The position numbers were made by a program, and so were the translations under genes. From Sphingopyxis fribergensis (GTDB lineage: Bacteria > Pseudomonadota > Alphaproteobacteria > Sphingomonadales > Sphingomonadaceae), in the NCBI RefSeq assembly GCF_000803645.1, contig NZ_CP009122.1, forward strand, positions 596,501 through 660,500: a stretch of DNA of 64,000 nucleotides. The letters are read 5' to 3'. Below the pieces are notes generated by a model. The model searched no databases. It saw only the letters and a program-made list of their open reading frames with translations, and had not been told where the DNA came from. Numbering within the stretch: the stretch's first letter is position 1; every line of letters begins with the position of its first letter. Below are positions 42,039-50,924 of this stretch, piece by piece.

Positions 42039-43169
42039 TCAGCTCTCGCTGTGGCCCGCCGCGACGATGGTGCGCGGCGCCGCGAGCAGGCGGTCGCCGA
42101 CCCGCTGGGCGATGCGCCGCCCCGGCACTTCTAGCGCGATATGGAGAAAGTGCGCCGCGGCCAGCGTCATCAGCGTGAACGCCAGGATCATCGTCGGATC
42201 GACTCTCTCCGGATCGTCGACGAAGAACAGCTTGAAGAGGATCCACAGGAAGAAATGAGACAGATAGACGGCATAGCTGATGTCCCCCAGCCATATTGCG
42301 ATCCGGCCGGACAAGAGCGGCCGCGGCGCCGTCGAGGCCTGCAGCGCGAGGATGACGACAGCGGTCATGATCAGCGGCACCGCCGCCGGCTGCGACCCCA
42401 CGACCCCGAACAAGACCGCCGCGGCGCTAATCAGGCCGAGCGCGGTGGCATAGATGATCGCCGCGCCATGGGATCTCTCGCGCTGCGCCGTCCACCATAT
42501 GCAAAGCAGGATGCCGATGCCGAATTCGACGATACAGCGCACGAGCCCGGTCGCGGGAATATCGTCGCCGATGCTCGCGCGCCCCGTCGCCGCGAACCAC
42601 CATCCCAGACCGCCCGCCATCGCGATGATCAGCAAGGGAAAGCTCCAAGCGCCGCGCGGCAGGCGGGTCAGCCAGCCGCCCGCAATCGCCAGCAACAGAT
42701 AGGCCGCCCATTCGGTCGAGATCGACCAGGCGGGATCGTTCCACGCCAGGCGGTCGCTGAACCCCCAGTTCTGGACGAGCAGATAATGGGCGGGAAGTTC
42801 GGCGAAGCTGTAATGTTCGCCCGGGTCGCGGCCGCTGACAATCAGCGCCGCCGCGAACAGCATCATCGCCGAGAGGACCGCGAGATGGAGGGGAAAGATG
42901 CGGGCAAACCGACGGACGATGAAATGCGGCGCCGCGCGCACGCCGCGATCGCGGAATTCCTTGCCATAGGTCCACCACAGAACGAACCCCGACAGGACGA
43001 AGAACAGATCGACCGCCAGATAACCCTGCGCCAACACCGAAATGACCCGATCGGGCAGAAAGCCGGTCATTCCGCCGCGAATGTGGTAGAAGAGCACCGC
43101 CAGCGCCGCGAACCCGCGTAGGCCGGTCAGCGTTGGCAGCATCTGTCCGGGTGCGAGGGCCGCGGTCAT
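42039..43169 (-). CDS. Acyltransferase family 3 membrane protein
   Basis: 376 residues from the ATG at 43169, which overlaps the ligase stop (ATGA). Ten or so membrane segments. Acyltransferase-3 hallmarks: LTGLRGFAALAVLFYHIRGG with the catalytic His, GYLAVDLFFVLSGFVLWWTY, and HFIVRRFARIFPLHLAVL. ISYAVYLSHFFLWILFKLFF is the usual C-terminal motif. These enzymes O-acetylate exported polysaccharides or lipids. The coupling to an O-ligase gene suggests a surface-glycan modification. Confidence 0.93.
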   Translation of the reverse strand: MTAALAPGQMLPTLTGLRGFAALAVLFYHIRGGMTGFLPDRVISVLAQGYLAVDLFFVLSGFVLWWTYGKEFRDRGVRAAPHFIVRRFARIFPLHLAVLSAMMLFAAALIVSGRDPGEHYSFAELPAHYLLVQNWGFSDRLAWNDPAWSISTEWAAYLLLAIAGGWLTRLPRGAWSFPLLIIAMAGGLGWWFAATGRASIGDDIPATGLVRCIVEFGIGILLCIWWTAQRERSHGAAIIYATALGLISAAAVLFGVVGSQPAAVPLIMTAVVILALQASTAPRPLLSGRIAIWLGDISYAVYLSHFFLWILFKLFFVDDPERVDPTMILAFTLMTLAAAHFLHIALEVPGRRIAQRVGDRLLAAPRTIVAAGHSES

Positions 43170-44503
43170 GCGGCGACCGTCCGGTGCGCGGTCAGCGGGC
43201 GCCAGCCCGCGTCCCTCTCGCGGCGGCGGCAATAAGTCGTCAGCCCGATCTCGAGCGCCAGCATCATATAGATGAAGGGCTGGAAAGCGATGGCAACGAA
43301 CAGCGACCCGACGAGATAGACGATATGGCCGTGCTGAAGTGCGGTCGCCAGCGGCGCGATCCATTGCTCCTCGCCGCGCCGCGTCTTCAGATAGCGCCGC
43401 CGGATCCGTTCCATCTGGACCAGCCCCGCGACATGGAGGAGCAGCCACATGGCGGTGCCCGGATAACCCTGTTCGCCGAGCATTTCGAAATAGGCCGAGT
43501 GATAGGCGCGCGATTCTTCCTCATAGACGCTCGCCGCTTCTTCGGGGCTGCTCGCTTCCTTTTCGACGCGAACGCGGTTCTGCAGAAAGGCGTTGAAACC
43601 GCCGCCGAACGGATTGTCCTTGGCATATTCCCAAGTCCACGCCCAAACCGCGACGCGCGTCGAGGCCGACTGGTCGGCCTTGTAGCTGCGGATCGTCTCC
43701 ATGCGCTCGGTGTAGCTTTGCGGCAGGAAGGGAATGGCGGCGGCCGCGAGCAGTCCGGCGCCGGCGATATAGAGAAGCCGGTGCTTGACTGCGCGCAACG
43801 ATAGCAGGGCAAGCACGACGAGGCAGACGAGCCCGGTGCGCGCCTGTGTCCCGACGGGCAGCAGCGCGCAGGCAAAGACCAGCGCGAAACAGAAGAGCGA
43901 GACCATCCAGTCGGGCGGAAAGATCGTCCCATGGCGGCGATACCACAGGATCAGCGGGATGATCGATATGGCGACGCACGACATGGTGCTGCCCTCATAC
44001 AGCCCGTAATTTTCGCTCATCAGCAGTTGCAGCGAGCCGTAGCCGCCCCCTCCCGCCGCAGTCTTGATCCCCCCCGCGATTGCGATCGCCGCCGCCGAAA
44101 GCAGCAAGATCAGCGCCAATGCCTCGATCCTGAGCTTGGTCCGCAAGGTGAGCGGCAGGAAGATAGCCCAGATCAATGCCTTCCACACCCAACTCCACTT
44201 GTCGGCCGCCTCGACCGGGAAATCGGCGTAGATGGTCGTCATCCAGCAATAGACGAGCAGCATCACCAGGAGCGTTTGGCGACCCGACCACCGCGTGTCC
44301 TTCTTGTCGTCGGCCACGAGCCATCCAGCGATCGCGAGCCCGAAGACGATCAGCGAGATCGGTATCGAGTTGATGAGGAAATAGCTGAGGCGCTGCGGCG
44401 CGACGATATCGATATAGCAAAAGCACAGCACGAACAGGAACGGCTTCCGAAAGCCGATCGCGATGAAGGCGAACAGGAAGGCGACGAACGCAATGTCACG
44501 CAT
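43166..44503 (-). CDS. Putative O-glycosylation ligase, exosortase A system-associated (Wzy/O-ligase family)
   Basis: 445 residues from the ATG at 44503, with about eleven membrane segments. Signature parts: FLFVLCFCYIDIVAPQRLSY, IYADFPVEAADKWSWVWKAL, SENYGLYEGSTMSCVAISII, ALLPVGTQARTGLVCLVVLA and NPFGGGFNAFLQNR in the large periplasmic loop, followed by ESRAYHSAYFEMLGEQGYPG. This set resembles the TIGR03097 ligases found with PEP-CTERM/exosortase systems. Substrate unknown. It forms an overlapping operon with a small upstream ORF and the acyltransferase. Confidence 0.88.
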   Translation of the reverse strand: MRDIAFVAFLFAFIAIGFRKPFLFVLCFCYIDIVAPQRLSYFLINSIPISLIVFGLAIAGWLVADDKKDTRWSGRQTLLVMLLVYCWMTTIYADFPVEAADKWSWVWKALIWAIFLPLTLRTKLRIEALALILLLSAAAIAIAGGIKTAAGGGGYGSLQLLMSENYGLYEGSTMSCVAISIIPLILWYRRHGTIFPPDWMVSLFCFALVFACALLPVGTQARTGLVCLVVLALLSLRAVKHRLLYIAGAGLLAAAAIPFLPQSYTERMETIRSYKADQSASTRVAVWAWTWEYAKDNPFGGGFNAFLQNRVRVEKEASSPEEAASVYEEESRAYHSAYFEMLGEQGYPGTAMWLLLHVAGLVQMERIRRRYLKTRRGEEQWIAPLATALQHGHIVYLVGSLFVAIAFQPFIYMMLALEIGLTTYCRRRERDAGWRPLTAHRTVAA

Positions 44504-44651
44504 CGGTGCGGGCATCCCGTTCGGCGTCGCGGCGTTGCTGCCATTGCAGGCGCGGGCTGACCTCGCGGTCGAGATCGTCGCGATGGAGCAGGCGCCACAG
44601 GGCAATCGCCATCAGCACGTGCGTCAAGGCAATGGAAAAATTGTCGACCAT
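44496..44651 (-). CDS. Small ORF upstream of and overlapping the O-ligase gene
   Basis: 51 residues (begins MVDNFSIALTHVLMAIALWR). A short hydrophobic N-terminal helix (SIALTHVLMAIALWRLL) is followed by a highly charged tail (HRDDLDREV, QQRRDAERDARTDA). Its stop overlaps the ligase start by eight bases, as expected for coupled translation. It could be a small membrane-anchored partner of the glycan machinery. Support is limited to the overlap, the membrane segment and the operon position; the leader lacks a good ribosome site. Confidence 0.5.
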   Translation of the reverse strand: MVDNFSIALTHVLMAIALWRLLHRDDLDREVSPRLQWQQRRDAERDARTDA

Positions 44652-44718
44652 AGAAGGTGTTGCCTACGCTATTGGGGTTGACGCCGCGTTAAGCCTTGTC
44701 TGCCAAAGGCACTGTACG

Positions 44719-45924
44719 ATGACCCGAATTCTGCACCTTCTCGATCATAGCTTGCCCGCGCACAGCGGCTACACCTTTCGCACGCGCGCGCTGATGAAGG
44801 CGCAGGTGGCGAAGGGATGGGAGGTCGCGGGGGTTACCGGCGTGCGGCATCCCGAGCCCGGGCCGGACCGCGAGACCGTCGATGGGCTGACCTTTTACCG
44901 CACCCCGCCGATCGCGCCCGCGCGCGCGCCGATCCGCGAGTGGCGTGAAATCGGCGCCCTGGCGAAGCGCGCCGAGGCGCTGGCGCGCGAATGGAAACCC
45001 GATGTGCTGCATGCCCATTCGCCAGTGCTCGACGGGCTCGCGGCGCTGCGCGTCGGCAAGAAACTGGGTATTCCCGTCATCTATGAAATCCGCGCCTTCT
45101 GGGAGGATGCGTCGGTCGGCAACGGCACCGGACGGGAGGGAAGCTTGCGCTACTGGCTGACCAAGCAGCTCGAAACGCATGCGGTGAAATCGGCCGATGC
45201 GGTCGCGGTGATCTGCGAAGGATTGCGTGGCGATTTGATCGCGCGCGGCATCGATCCCGCCAAGATCACGGTGTCGCCAAATGGCGTCGACCTCGAACTG
45301 TTCGGCGATCCGACCCCGCGCGACGATAGGCTTGCCGACACGTTGGGTCTTGCGATCGACGATGCGGTGATCGGCTATATCGGCAGCTTTTACGATTATG
45401 AGGGGATCGACGATCTGATCGCCGCGATGCCCGCGCTGGTTGCCGCACGGCCGAAGGCGCGGCTCCTGCTCGTCGGCGGCGGGCCGATGGAGGCGGCGTT
45501 GAAGGCGCAGGCGGCGGCATCACCCGCCGCGGCGCATATCCATTTCGTCGGCCGAGTGCCGCACAGCCAAGTCGAGCGTTATTATTCGCTGATCGATATC
45601 CTCGCCTATCCGCGCAAGAAGATGCGGCTGACCGATCTCGTCACCCCGCTGAAGCCGCTCGAGGCGATGGCGCAGGGCAAGCTGGTCGCGGCGTCGAATG
45701 TCGGCGGCCACCGCGAGCTGATCGAGGATGGCGCGACGGGCACCCTTTTCGCGCCCGACAACCCCGCCGCGATTGCCGATGCGCTGGCCGCGCTGCTCGA
45801 AAATCGGGACATGTGGCCGGAACGACGACGGACGGCACGTATTTTTGTCGAAAACCATCGTAACTGGTCATCAAACATTTTACGTTACGAACCCGTTTAC
45901 CAGCGATTGTTGGGTGGCGCCTGA
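44719..45924 (+). CDS. Exosortase A system-associated glycosyltransferase (GT4, Daro_2409-like)
   Basis: 401 residues from the ATG at 44719; the frame is open upstream to 44506, antisense to the ligase gene. GT-B fold with TRILHLLDHSLPAHSGYTFR and the TRALMKAQVAKGWEV start, which is the TIGR04063-like opening, and VIYEIRAFWEDASVGNGTGR. The nucleotide-sugar binding half has ITVSPNGVDLELF, LLLVGGGPMEAALK and TPLKPLEAMAQGKLVAASNVGG (the E-x7-E region). It would add a sugar to a lipid-linked glycan at the inner membrane. Divergent from the ligase operon. Confidence 0.9.
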   Translation: MTRILHLLDHSLPAHSGYTFRTRALMKAQVAKGWEVAGVTGVRHPEPGPDRETVDGLTFYRTPPIAPARAPIREWREIGALAKRAEALAREWKPDVLHAHSPVLDGLAALRVGKKLGIPVIYEIRAFWEDASVGNGTGREGSLRYWLTKQLETHAVKSADAVAVICEGLRGDLIARGIDPAKITVSPNGVDLELFGDPTPRDDRLADTLGLAIDDAVIGYIGSFYDYEGIDDLIAAMPALVAARPKARLLLVGGGPMEAALKAQAAASPAAAHIHFVGRVPHSQVERYYSLIDILAYPRKKMRLTDLVTPLKPLEAMAQGKLVAASNVGGHRELIEDGATGTLFAPDNPAAIADALAALLENRDMWPERRRTARIFVENHRNWSSNILRYEPVYQRLLGGA

Positions 45925-45958
45925 AGGCGGCCGCGCAGATAGATGACAGGATGGCCCG

Positions 45959-46816
45959 ATGGGCTACACGGAATTGGACGATATGGACGAGACGAGCGTA
46001 AATCGGACCAAGGCGATAGCGACCGCGCTGCTGCGCGCGCTTCAGCCGGCGATCCCGGCGGTGATCGGCGCCGCGGCGCTGACCTTCCTGTTCGCCGCCG
46101 TGATGCCCTTTTCGTGGGTCGCGGGGATCAGCTGGAACCTCTATCTCGATCGCCTGTCCGACTTGTTCGTTCAGCCGATCGGCAATGGCGGCCGACTTGC
46201 GCTGGCGTTCGGCATGGCGGCGATCGCCGCGGTGATCGCGGGCTTTGTCGCGGTGCTGATCGCCAAACCCGAAGCAGCGGGCTTGTCGTCGCTGCGCGAG
46301 CGTTTCCGCCCTACGTCTCGGGACGTGGAAAGCGACGATAGCGAAGAGATTCCGACGCGCCGCCGCCGCGTCGACCTGCATCCCGATGACCCGCCGCGTC
46401 CGCCGATCCGCGCCGGGCGCGATCTCCCCGCGGGCGGACTCGACGGAAGCGCAATTGCCGAACCGGTTGGGCCCGGCCTGCGGTTGGGTGAAGCCGAAGC
46501 CGAAGCCAACGAGGCCGGCGAACTGGTGCTCGCCGATCTGGCGCCCGAAGAGGAATTCGGCGGCGACGCGCCCTGGCTACAACCCGCCGAGATGACCGCG
46601 CCGCCGCCGATGCCCGATCCCGCCGACAAATCGCTCGACGCGATGGTCGCGCGCTTCGAAGCCGGGCTGGCGCGCCGCCGACAGGCCGCCCCTATTTCGA
46701 CGGCCGCGATCGCGATGTCCGATACGGTAGAGCCCGAAAGCGAACCCGAGGTCGACTTCGCGCTCGAAGCCGCGCTCAGCACGCTGCAACGGATGACGCG
46801 CCAGTCGGTCGGCTAA
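45959..46816 (+). CDS. Conserved-type membrane protein with long acidic/proline-rich tail, function unknown
   Basis: 285 residues. Two membrane segments at about residues 31-52 (IPAVIGAAALTFLFAAVMPF) and 80-102 (LALAFGMAAIAAVIAGFVAV) are followed by about 180 residues of low-complexity charged sequence (RDVESDDSEEIPTRRRRVDL, LGEAEAEANEAGELVLADLA) and a helical C-terminal segment (LDAMVARFEAGLARRRQ). Probably an inner-membrane protein with a cytoplasmic tail that binds a partner. I do not recognise the family. A nearby start ATG at 45983 is also possible. It overlaps the convergent next gene by four bases. Confidence 0.8.
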   Translation: MGYTELDDMDETSVNRTKAIATALLRALQPAIPAVIGAAALTFLFAAVMPFSWVAGISWNLYLDRLSDLFVQPIGNGGRLALAFGMAAIAAVIAGFVAVLIAKPEAAGLSSLRERFRPTSRDVESDDSEEIPTRRRRVDLHPDDPPRPPIRAGRDLPAGGLDGSAIAEPVGPGLRLGEAEAEANEAGELVLADLAPEEEFGGDAPWLQPAEMTAPPPMPDPADKSLDAMVARFEAGLARRRQAAPISTAAIAMSDTVEPESEPEVDFALEAALSTLQRMTRQSVG

Positions 46817-47139
46817 TCCTCGACCGTCAAGATTTCGATCCGTAGCATCTGCGGATCGGCACCGCATTCCACCGCGACATCGGCGACGATATGCCCGGGC
46901 AGCGCCCATTCGGTCGCGCTCAGCCGGTCCTGTAGGACGCGGCATAGCGCAGCGCCGTCGCCGGCCGCGAGCGTACAGGGAAAGATGTGGCGCGCGCCGA
47001 CAAAACTCGCGCTCGCCCATGGGCGGAACGTCGAGGCTCCGACCGACAGGCCGTGCGGAAGCTCGCGCATCAGCAGGACGCGGAGCCGACGGTGCGGGCA
47101 GCCGGGGCGCGGCGGCTGGGCGGGGGACCAGCGCATCAT
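46813..47139 (-). CDS. Hypothetical protein, second gene of a small operon facing the S24 repressor
   Basis: 108 residues from the ATG at 47139, which overlaps the upstream stop (ATGA). The sequence has a basic N-terminus (PPRPGCPHRRLRVLLMRELP), then ASTFRPWASASFVGARHIFP and a C-terminal beta-rich part (ADVAVECGADPQMLRIEILT). No known motif seen. Operon structure suggests it works with, or is controlled together with, the small upstream protein. Confidence 0.65.
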   Translation of the reverse strand: MMRWSPAQPPRPGCPHRRLRVLLMRELPHGLSVGASTFRPWASASFVGARHIFPCTLAAGDGAALCRVLQDRLSATEWALPGHIVADVAVECGADPQMLRIEILTVED

Positions 47140-47399
47140 GCCCGCGCGCCCTTGCGCAAGTGACGCATAGCGCGTGTTCGCCGGTCGCCGCCGGGAATGA
47201 CGGTGCCCGCACGACGATCGGCACGCCATTTGTTCATGAAATGTTCCGAGCGACGTATCACATCGCGTCCGGGCTCGCGGCCGCCGCGCAGATCGCTGAC
47301 AAGGCGGGGGTCGCGCACGGCGTCGCGGCCGAACACGCTTGGGGGCATCGCCGTTTCCTTCAGAAAGGCTTCGATCCGTTGCAGCAGGCTGCGTTCCAT
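47136..47399 (-). CDS. Small putative DNA-binding protein divergent from the S24 repressor
   Basis: 87 residues from the ATG at 47399, chosen because GGGAGGAA lies five or six bases before it; earlier ATGs at 47423 and 47441 lack such a site and the latter lies inside an operator. The N-terminal part (MERSLLQRIEAFLKETAMPP followed by SVFGRDAVRDPRLVSDLRGG) looks like a helix-turn-helix with an SxFGR turn, and RSEHFMNKWRADRR ends the helical domain. That is a pattern judgement. Divergent promoter shared with a LexA-like regulator suggests mutual control. Confidence 0.65.
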   Translation of the reverse strand: MERSLLQRIEAFLKETAMPPSVFGRDAVRDPRLVSDLRGGREPGRDVIRRSEHFMNKWRADRRAGTVIPGGDRRTRAMRHLRKGARA

Positions 47400-47439
47400 A
47401 ATTTCCTCCCTGATCGAACCCATATCGGGCGACTCACCC

Positions 47440-47488
47440 AATAGGATATTTCCTATTTGATGTTCATTTTCCTACTTGTCTAGGAAAA
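47440..47488. promoter_or_regulatory. Two perfect operator-like palindromes between divergent regulators
   Basis: AATAGGA-TATT-TCCTATT (47440-47457) and TTTTCCTA-CTTGTC-TAGGAAAA (47467-47488) are perfect inverted repeats sharing the core TCCTA/TAGGA. A further half-site AATAGGA is at 47508-47514. They lie between the divergent genes at 47399 and 47536, in AT-rich DNA. Most likely binding sites of the S24-type repressor. Confidence 0.75.
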
Positions 47489-47535
47489 ATCCGTTTGCTA
47501 GAGACGAAATAGGAAGGACCAGCCCCCAGCGACCT

Positions 47536-48204
47536 ATGGCCGATTTCGATCAGGATCCGCGCGCCGCGCTCGACCGCCTCTTGACGGAAAGAGGGATTGA
47601 CTATGCGCGCATCTCGCAGGTGATCGGGCGCAACCCCGCCTATATCCAGCAGTATATCAAGCGCGGTTCGCCGCGGCGGCTGGGCGAACAGGATCGCGCG
47701 CGCATCGCCGCCTATCTTGGCGTGTCCGAGGCGATGCTGGGTGGCCCGGTACAGCGCATCGCGACCCCGGCGCGCGTGCGCGGGCCCGGAATGATTTTGG
47801 TGCCCAAACTCGCGATCGGCGCCTCGGCGGGCGCGGGCGCCAGCGTCGATGGCGAGGCGGTCGAGGGCGAAGTCGCGTTCGACCCCAAATGGCTGCGCGA
47901 CTTGGGCGCCGACCCGCGCGCGCTCAGCATCATTCGCGTCGAGGGCGATTCGATGGCGCCGACGCTCGACGATGGCGACGATATATTGGTCGACGGCGGC
48001 GATGCGGCGGCGCGGCTGCGCGACGGCATCTATGTGCTGCGCATGGACGATGTGCTGATGGTGAAGCGCGTCGCGCGCGCGCCGGGACAGGGGCGGATTT
48101 CGGTGATCAGCGACAATCCGCACTATCGCAGCTGGGATGACCTGCCGATGGCGTCGGTGCAACTGGTCGGCCGCGTCGTGTGGACGGGCCGGCGGGTGCG
48201 TTGA
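47536..48204 (+). CDS. S24/LexA-like helix-turn-helix transcriptional regulator
   Basis: 222 residues from the ATG at 47536; the frame is open from 47476. N-terminal HTH: RISQVIGRNPAYIQQYIKRG and LGEQDRARIAAYLGVSEAML. The C-terminal S24 peptidase-like domain has the catalytic pair Ser139 (RVEGDSMAPTL) and Lys177 (VLMVKRVAR), with LDDGDDILVD between. This design is shared by phage CI and LexA-type repressors that self-cleave under DNA damage, and by non-cleaving regulators. A classic Ala-Gly cleavage site is not clear in the linker, so self-cleavage is uncertain. Confidence 0.9.
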   Translation: MADFDQDPRAALDRLLTERGIDYARISQVIGRNPAYIQQYIKRGSPRRLGEQDRARIAAYLGVSEAMLGGPVQRIATPARVRGPGMILVPKLAIGASAGAGASVDGEAVEGEVAFDPKWLRDLGADPRALSIIRVEGDSMAPTLDDGDDILVDGGDAAARLRDGIYVLRMDDVLMVKRVARAPGQGRISVISDNPHYRSWDDLPMASVQLVGRVVWTGRRVR

Positions 48205-48226
48205 TTATCTTCGCCTGACGGCGGAG

Positions 48227-48309
48227 GCGGCACCAGCCCGCTCCCCGACCGGGCCTCCCACAGAGTATCCTGAAATGGGAGGCCGGGTGGGGGAGCGGGC
48301 TGGTGCCGC
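48227..48309. repeat. 34-bp inverted repeat between convergent genes (probable bidirectional terminator)
   Basis: GCGGCACCAGCCCGCTCCCC at 48227 and its partner arm GGGAGCGGGCTGGTGCCGC ending at 48309 form 34-base arms with about three mismatches and a 15-base loop. No T run follows. It separates the repressor gene from the convergent lipoprotein gene. Confidence 0.8.
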
Positions 48310-48316
48310 AATCGAT

Positions 48317-48622
48317 TTAACGCGGCGCCGCCATCACTGCTTCGATCTCATGCTCGAGCACTTCGGCGCGCTGGCATTGGTCTTCGTTGCCGTCGCGGCA
48401 TTTCTCGGCCGCCTTCTCGCGCTGGCGCGACAGCTTGCCCAGCTGTTCCTCGCGTTTGCGCATTTCGCGGCCGCGGTTACGATCCGATTCGTCCTGGCTC
48501 GTGGTCGACCAGTCGGCGACCTGGCCGACCGCCTTGAACGGAGCGGTCACCACCGTCTTCGCCGCACTGATGCAGCCGGCGAGCAGGGGGGCGGCAATAA
48601 CCGCCAGGATTAAAACGCGCAT
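48317..48622 (-). CDS. Small putative lipoprotein, function unknown
   Basis: 101 residues from the ATG at 48622. Signal peptide with a lipobox (VLILAVIAAPLLAGC, Cys17). A short middle part (SAAKTVVTAPFKAVGQVADW) is followed by a charged, likely coiled helix (REMRKREEQLGKLSRQREKA) and two cysteines (EKCRDGNEDQCQRAEVLE). Small lipoproteins of this layout are frequent in sphingomonads; no function is known to me. AGGAG precedes the ATG. Confidence 0.82.
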   Translation of the reverse strand: MRVLILAVIAAPLLAGCISAAKTVVTAPFKAVGQVADWSTTSQDESDRNRGREMRKREEQLGKLSRQREKAAEKCRDGNEDQCQRAEVLEHEIEAVMAAPR

Positions 48623-48802
48623 ATTCTTCTCCTCGCCAATGGCGCCCCATCGCATAACCGCCGCGATCTGAACAGGATGTTGCGACGGATCGGCCCGGCA
48701 TACGGCCAATGTGTCACATCACTGAAATAAATGGTTAAAGTGGTGTTTACCAAGCAGCTTTAGGTCGAGGCACGAACAAGGTCGCAGATTGAAGAGAGAG
48801 TG

Positions 48803-50089
48803 ATGAACGCCATGGGATATGCCTTTACGCCGTCGACGGGCCACGCGTCCGCGATCGGCGCCGACGCGCATATGTCCGAAGTCATCGACCTGTTTCGCGG
48901 CAATCCGCAGCTCCGCGCGCTCGCGGTCGTCGATGGCGAGAACCGGCCGGTGGGGATCATCCGCGAACAGCGGGTGCGCGAATTGCTCTTCTGTCCCTTC
49001 TGGTTTTCGCTGATGCAGAATCCGACGATCGGCGGCTCGATCGCGTCGATGATCGAACCTTGTCCGATCGCCGACGTCGCGCGCTCGACCACCGATTTGC
49101 TCCATATCGCGGCGCAGTCGCCGGGGCAGCAGGAGCTGATCCTCGTCCGCGCGGGGCGCTTCGTGGAAACGCTCGACAGCGGCCAACTCGCCAAGCTGGC
49201 GATGCTGCGCGAGGTCGAGCTGGCGCAGGAACGCGCGGCGCGGACGACGCACATCGACGATGCCGGACGGCGGTTCCAGCAGGAGATCACGACGCTCACG
49301 GCCACGCTGTCCGACATGGCGCGCAAGGTCGAGATGGTCGCGGGCACTTTGTCCGAACGCGCGCGGCAGACCGGCCGCGACGCGGTGACGGTCGCGGGCG
49401 CCACGGCGCAAACGCTCGCTGGGCTGCACGAGTTGGGCGACCGCGGCCATGCTCTCGCCGCGACGATGGCGAAGATCGTCGACGATGGTTCGCGCGCCCG
49501 CGTCGTGCGCGGCGACGCGCATCGAAAGGTGAAACAGGCGAGCGAACGCTCGATTGCGTTGAAGGCCGCGAGCCAGTCGATCGAACAGATGCTCGCGCTG
49601 ATCATCGACATGGCGAGCCGCACCAACATGCTTGCGCTCAATGCGGGGATCGAGGCTGCACGCGCCGGCGATGCCGGCCGTGGCTTTGCCGTCGTCGCGT
49701 CGGAGGTCAAGACGCTCGCCAGCCAGACGCGCTCGGCGGCGGGCGACATCACCCAATATGTAGACCGGATCCGCGACATCGTCGAACAGGTCGCGGCGGG
49801 CTTTGTCGAGGTCGAAAAGGCGATCGATGCGAACAACGGCTTCTCCGACGCGATCGATCGCGCGGTCGATGGGCAGAGCGCGACGACGCTGATGATCGCG
49901 AGCTATGTCGAGCAGGCGGTGTCCGCGGGCCGCGAAATCGACGTGCGCGTACGCGAGATCGGGCATGGCGCTACCGCCGTCGGCGATGGAGCGCAGGCGT
50001 TAGGTCAATTGTCCGCTGGCCTGACCGAGGCGGCGCTGTCGCTGCATCAGCGCGCGCGCCATTTCGTCGAAACGGTTGCCGTCGCATGA
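48803..50089 (+). CDS. Soluble methyl-accepting chemotaxis protein with N-terminal CBS-like region
   Basis: 428 residues from the ATG at 48803; GTG 48800 and ATG 48812 are alternatives, the last having the best distance to GAAGAGAGAG. No membrane segment is seen. The first about 130 residues look like a CBS-type ligand-binding pair ([36 protein letters not shown]). The C-terminal half is the MCP signalling hairpin, with the tip motif [20 protein letters not shown] and [20 protein letters not shown]. It would signal to CheA from the cytoplasm. No che gene is nearby. Confidence 0.88.
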   Translation: MNAMGYAFTPSTGHASAIGADAHMSEVIDLFRGNPQLRALAVVDGENRPVGIIREQRVRELLFCPFWFSLMQNPTIGGSIASMIEPCPIADVARSTTDLLHIAAQSPGQQELILVRAGRFVETLDSGQLAKLAMLREVELAQERAARTTHIDDAGRRFQQEITTLTATLSDMARKVEMVAGTLSERARQTGRDAVTVAGATAQTLAGLHELGDRGHALAATMAKIVDDGSRARVVRGDAHRKVKQASERSIALKAASQSIEQMLALIIDMASRTNMLALNAGIEAARAGDAGRGFAVVASEVKTLASQTRSAAGDITQYVDRIRDIVEQVAAGFVEVEKAIDANNGFSDAIDRAVDGQSATTLMIASYVEQAVSAGREIDVRVREIGHGATAVGDGAQALGQLSAGLTEAALSLHQRARHFVETVAVA

Positions 50090-50190
50090 TTTTGCCCCGC
50101 TGGCGCAAGGGGTTGCCCGATGGCGCAGCACTGATAGGATGACGTTCGCGCCGGGGGCGTCAGAGGCCGCCGGCGGGGAGGAGGGTCATC

Positions 50191-50916
50191 ATGACGAATA
50201 TCCAAAAGGGTCTTGCCGAATTTATCGGCACGTTCTGGCTTGTGTTTGGCGGTTGCGGCAGCGCGGTGCTTGCCGCGGCGTTCCCCGAGGTCGGCATCGG
50301 ATTGCTCGGCGTTTCGCTCGCGTTCGGTTTGACGGTCGTCACCATGGCCTATGCGATCGGCCATATTTCGGGCTGTCACCTCAATCCCGCGGTCACCGTC
50401 GGGCTATGGGCAGGCGGACGTTTCGATGCGCGCGAAATTCCGCTTTATGTTGTCGCGCAGGTGCTCGGCGCGATCGTCGCGGCGTTCCTGCTCTTCTACG
50501 TCGCGAGTGGCAATCCCGCTTATGATCTTGCGACCAACGGGCTCGCGGCCAATGGTTTCGATGCGGGTTCGCCCGGGCATTATGACATCTGGTCGGCCTT
50601 CATCATCGAGATATTGCTGACCGCCTTCTTCCTCTGGATCATCATGGGGTCGACCGACGGGCGCGCGCCCGCGGGCTTCGCGCCGATCGCGATCGGCCTC
50701 GCGCTGACACTCATCCACCTCATCTCGATCCCGGTGACCAACACCTCGGTCAATCCGGCACGCAGCACCGGCCCCGCGCTCGTTGTCGGCGGCATCGCGC
50801 TGCAGCAATTGTGGCTGTTCTGGGTTGCGCCGTTGATCGGCGGAGCAATCGGCGGCCTGCTATACAAGACGCTCGGGGCCGACAGCTTTCCGAAACCGAA
50901 TATCGAAGGCGAATAA
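50191..50916 (+). CDS. aqpZ: Aquaporin Z-type water channel
   Basis: 241 residues, six membrane helices. Both asparagine-proline-alanine boxes are intact: [16 protein letters not shown] and [16 protein letters not shown]. The start [20 protein letters not shown] and the ending [16 protein letters not shown] are typical of AqpZ, so water selectivity is likely. The ATG is preceded by a strong GGGGAGGAGGG ribosome site. Convergent with galU across a small hairpin. Confidence 0.95.
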   Translation: MTNIQKGLAEFIGTFWLVFGGCGSAVLAAAFPEVGIGLLGVSLAFGLTVVTMAYAIGHISGCHLNPAVTVGLWAGGRFDAREIPLYVVAQVLGAIVAAFLLFYVASGNPAYDLATNGLAANGFDAGSPGHYDIWSAFIIEILLTAFFLWIIMGSTDGRAPAGFAPIAIGLALTLIHLISIPVTNTSVNPARSTGPALVVGGIALQQLWLFWVAPLIGGAIGGLLYKTLGADSFPKPNIEGE

Positions 50917-50924
50917 TTGCCGGG

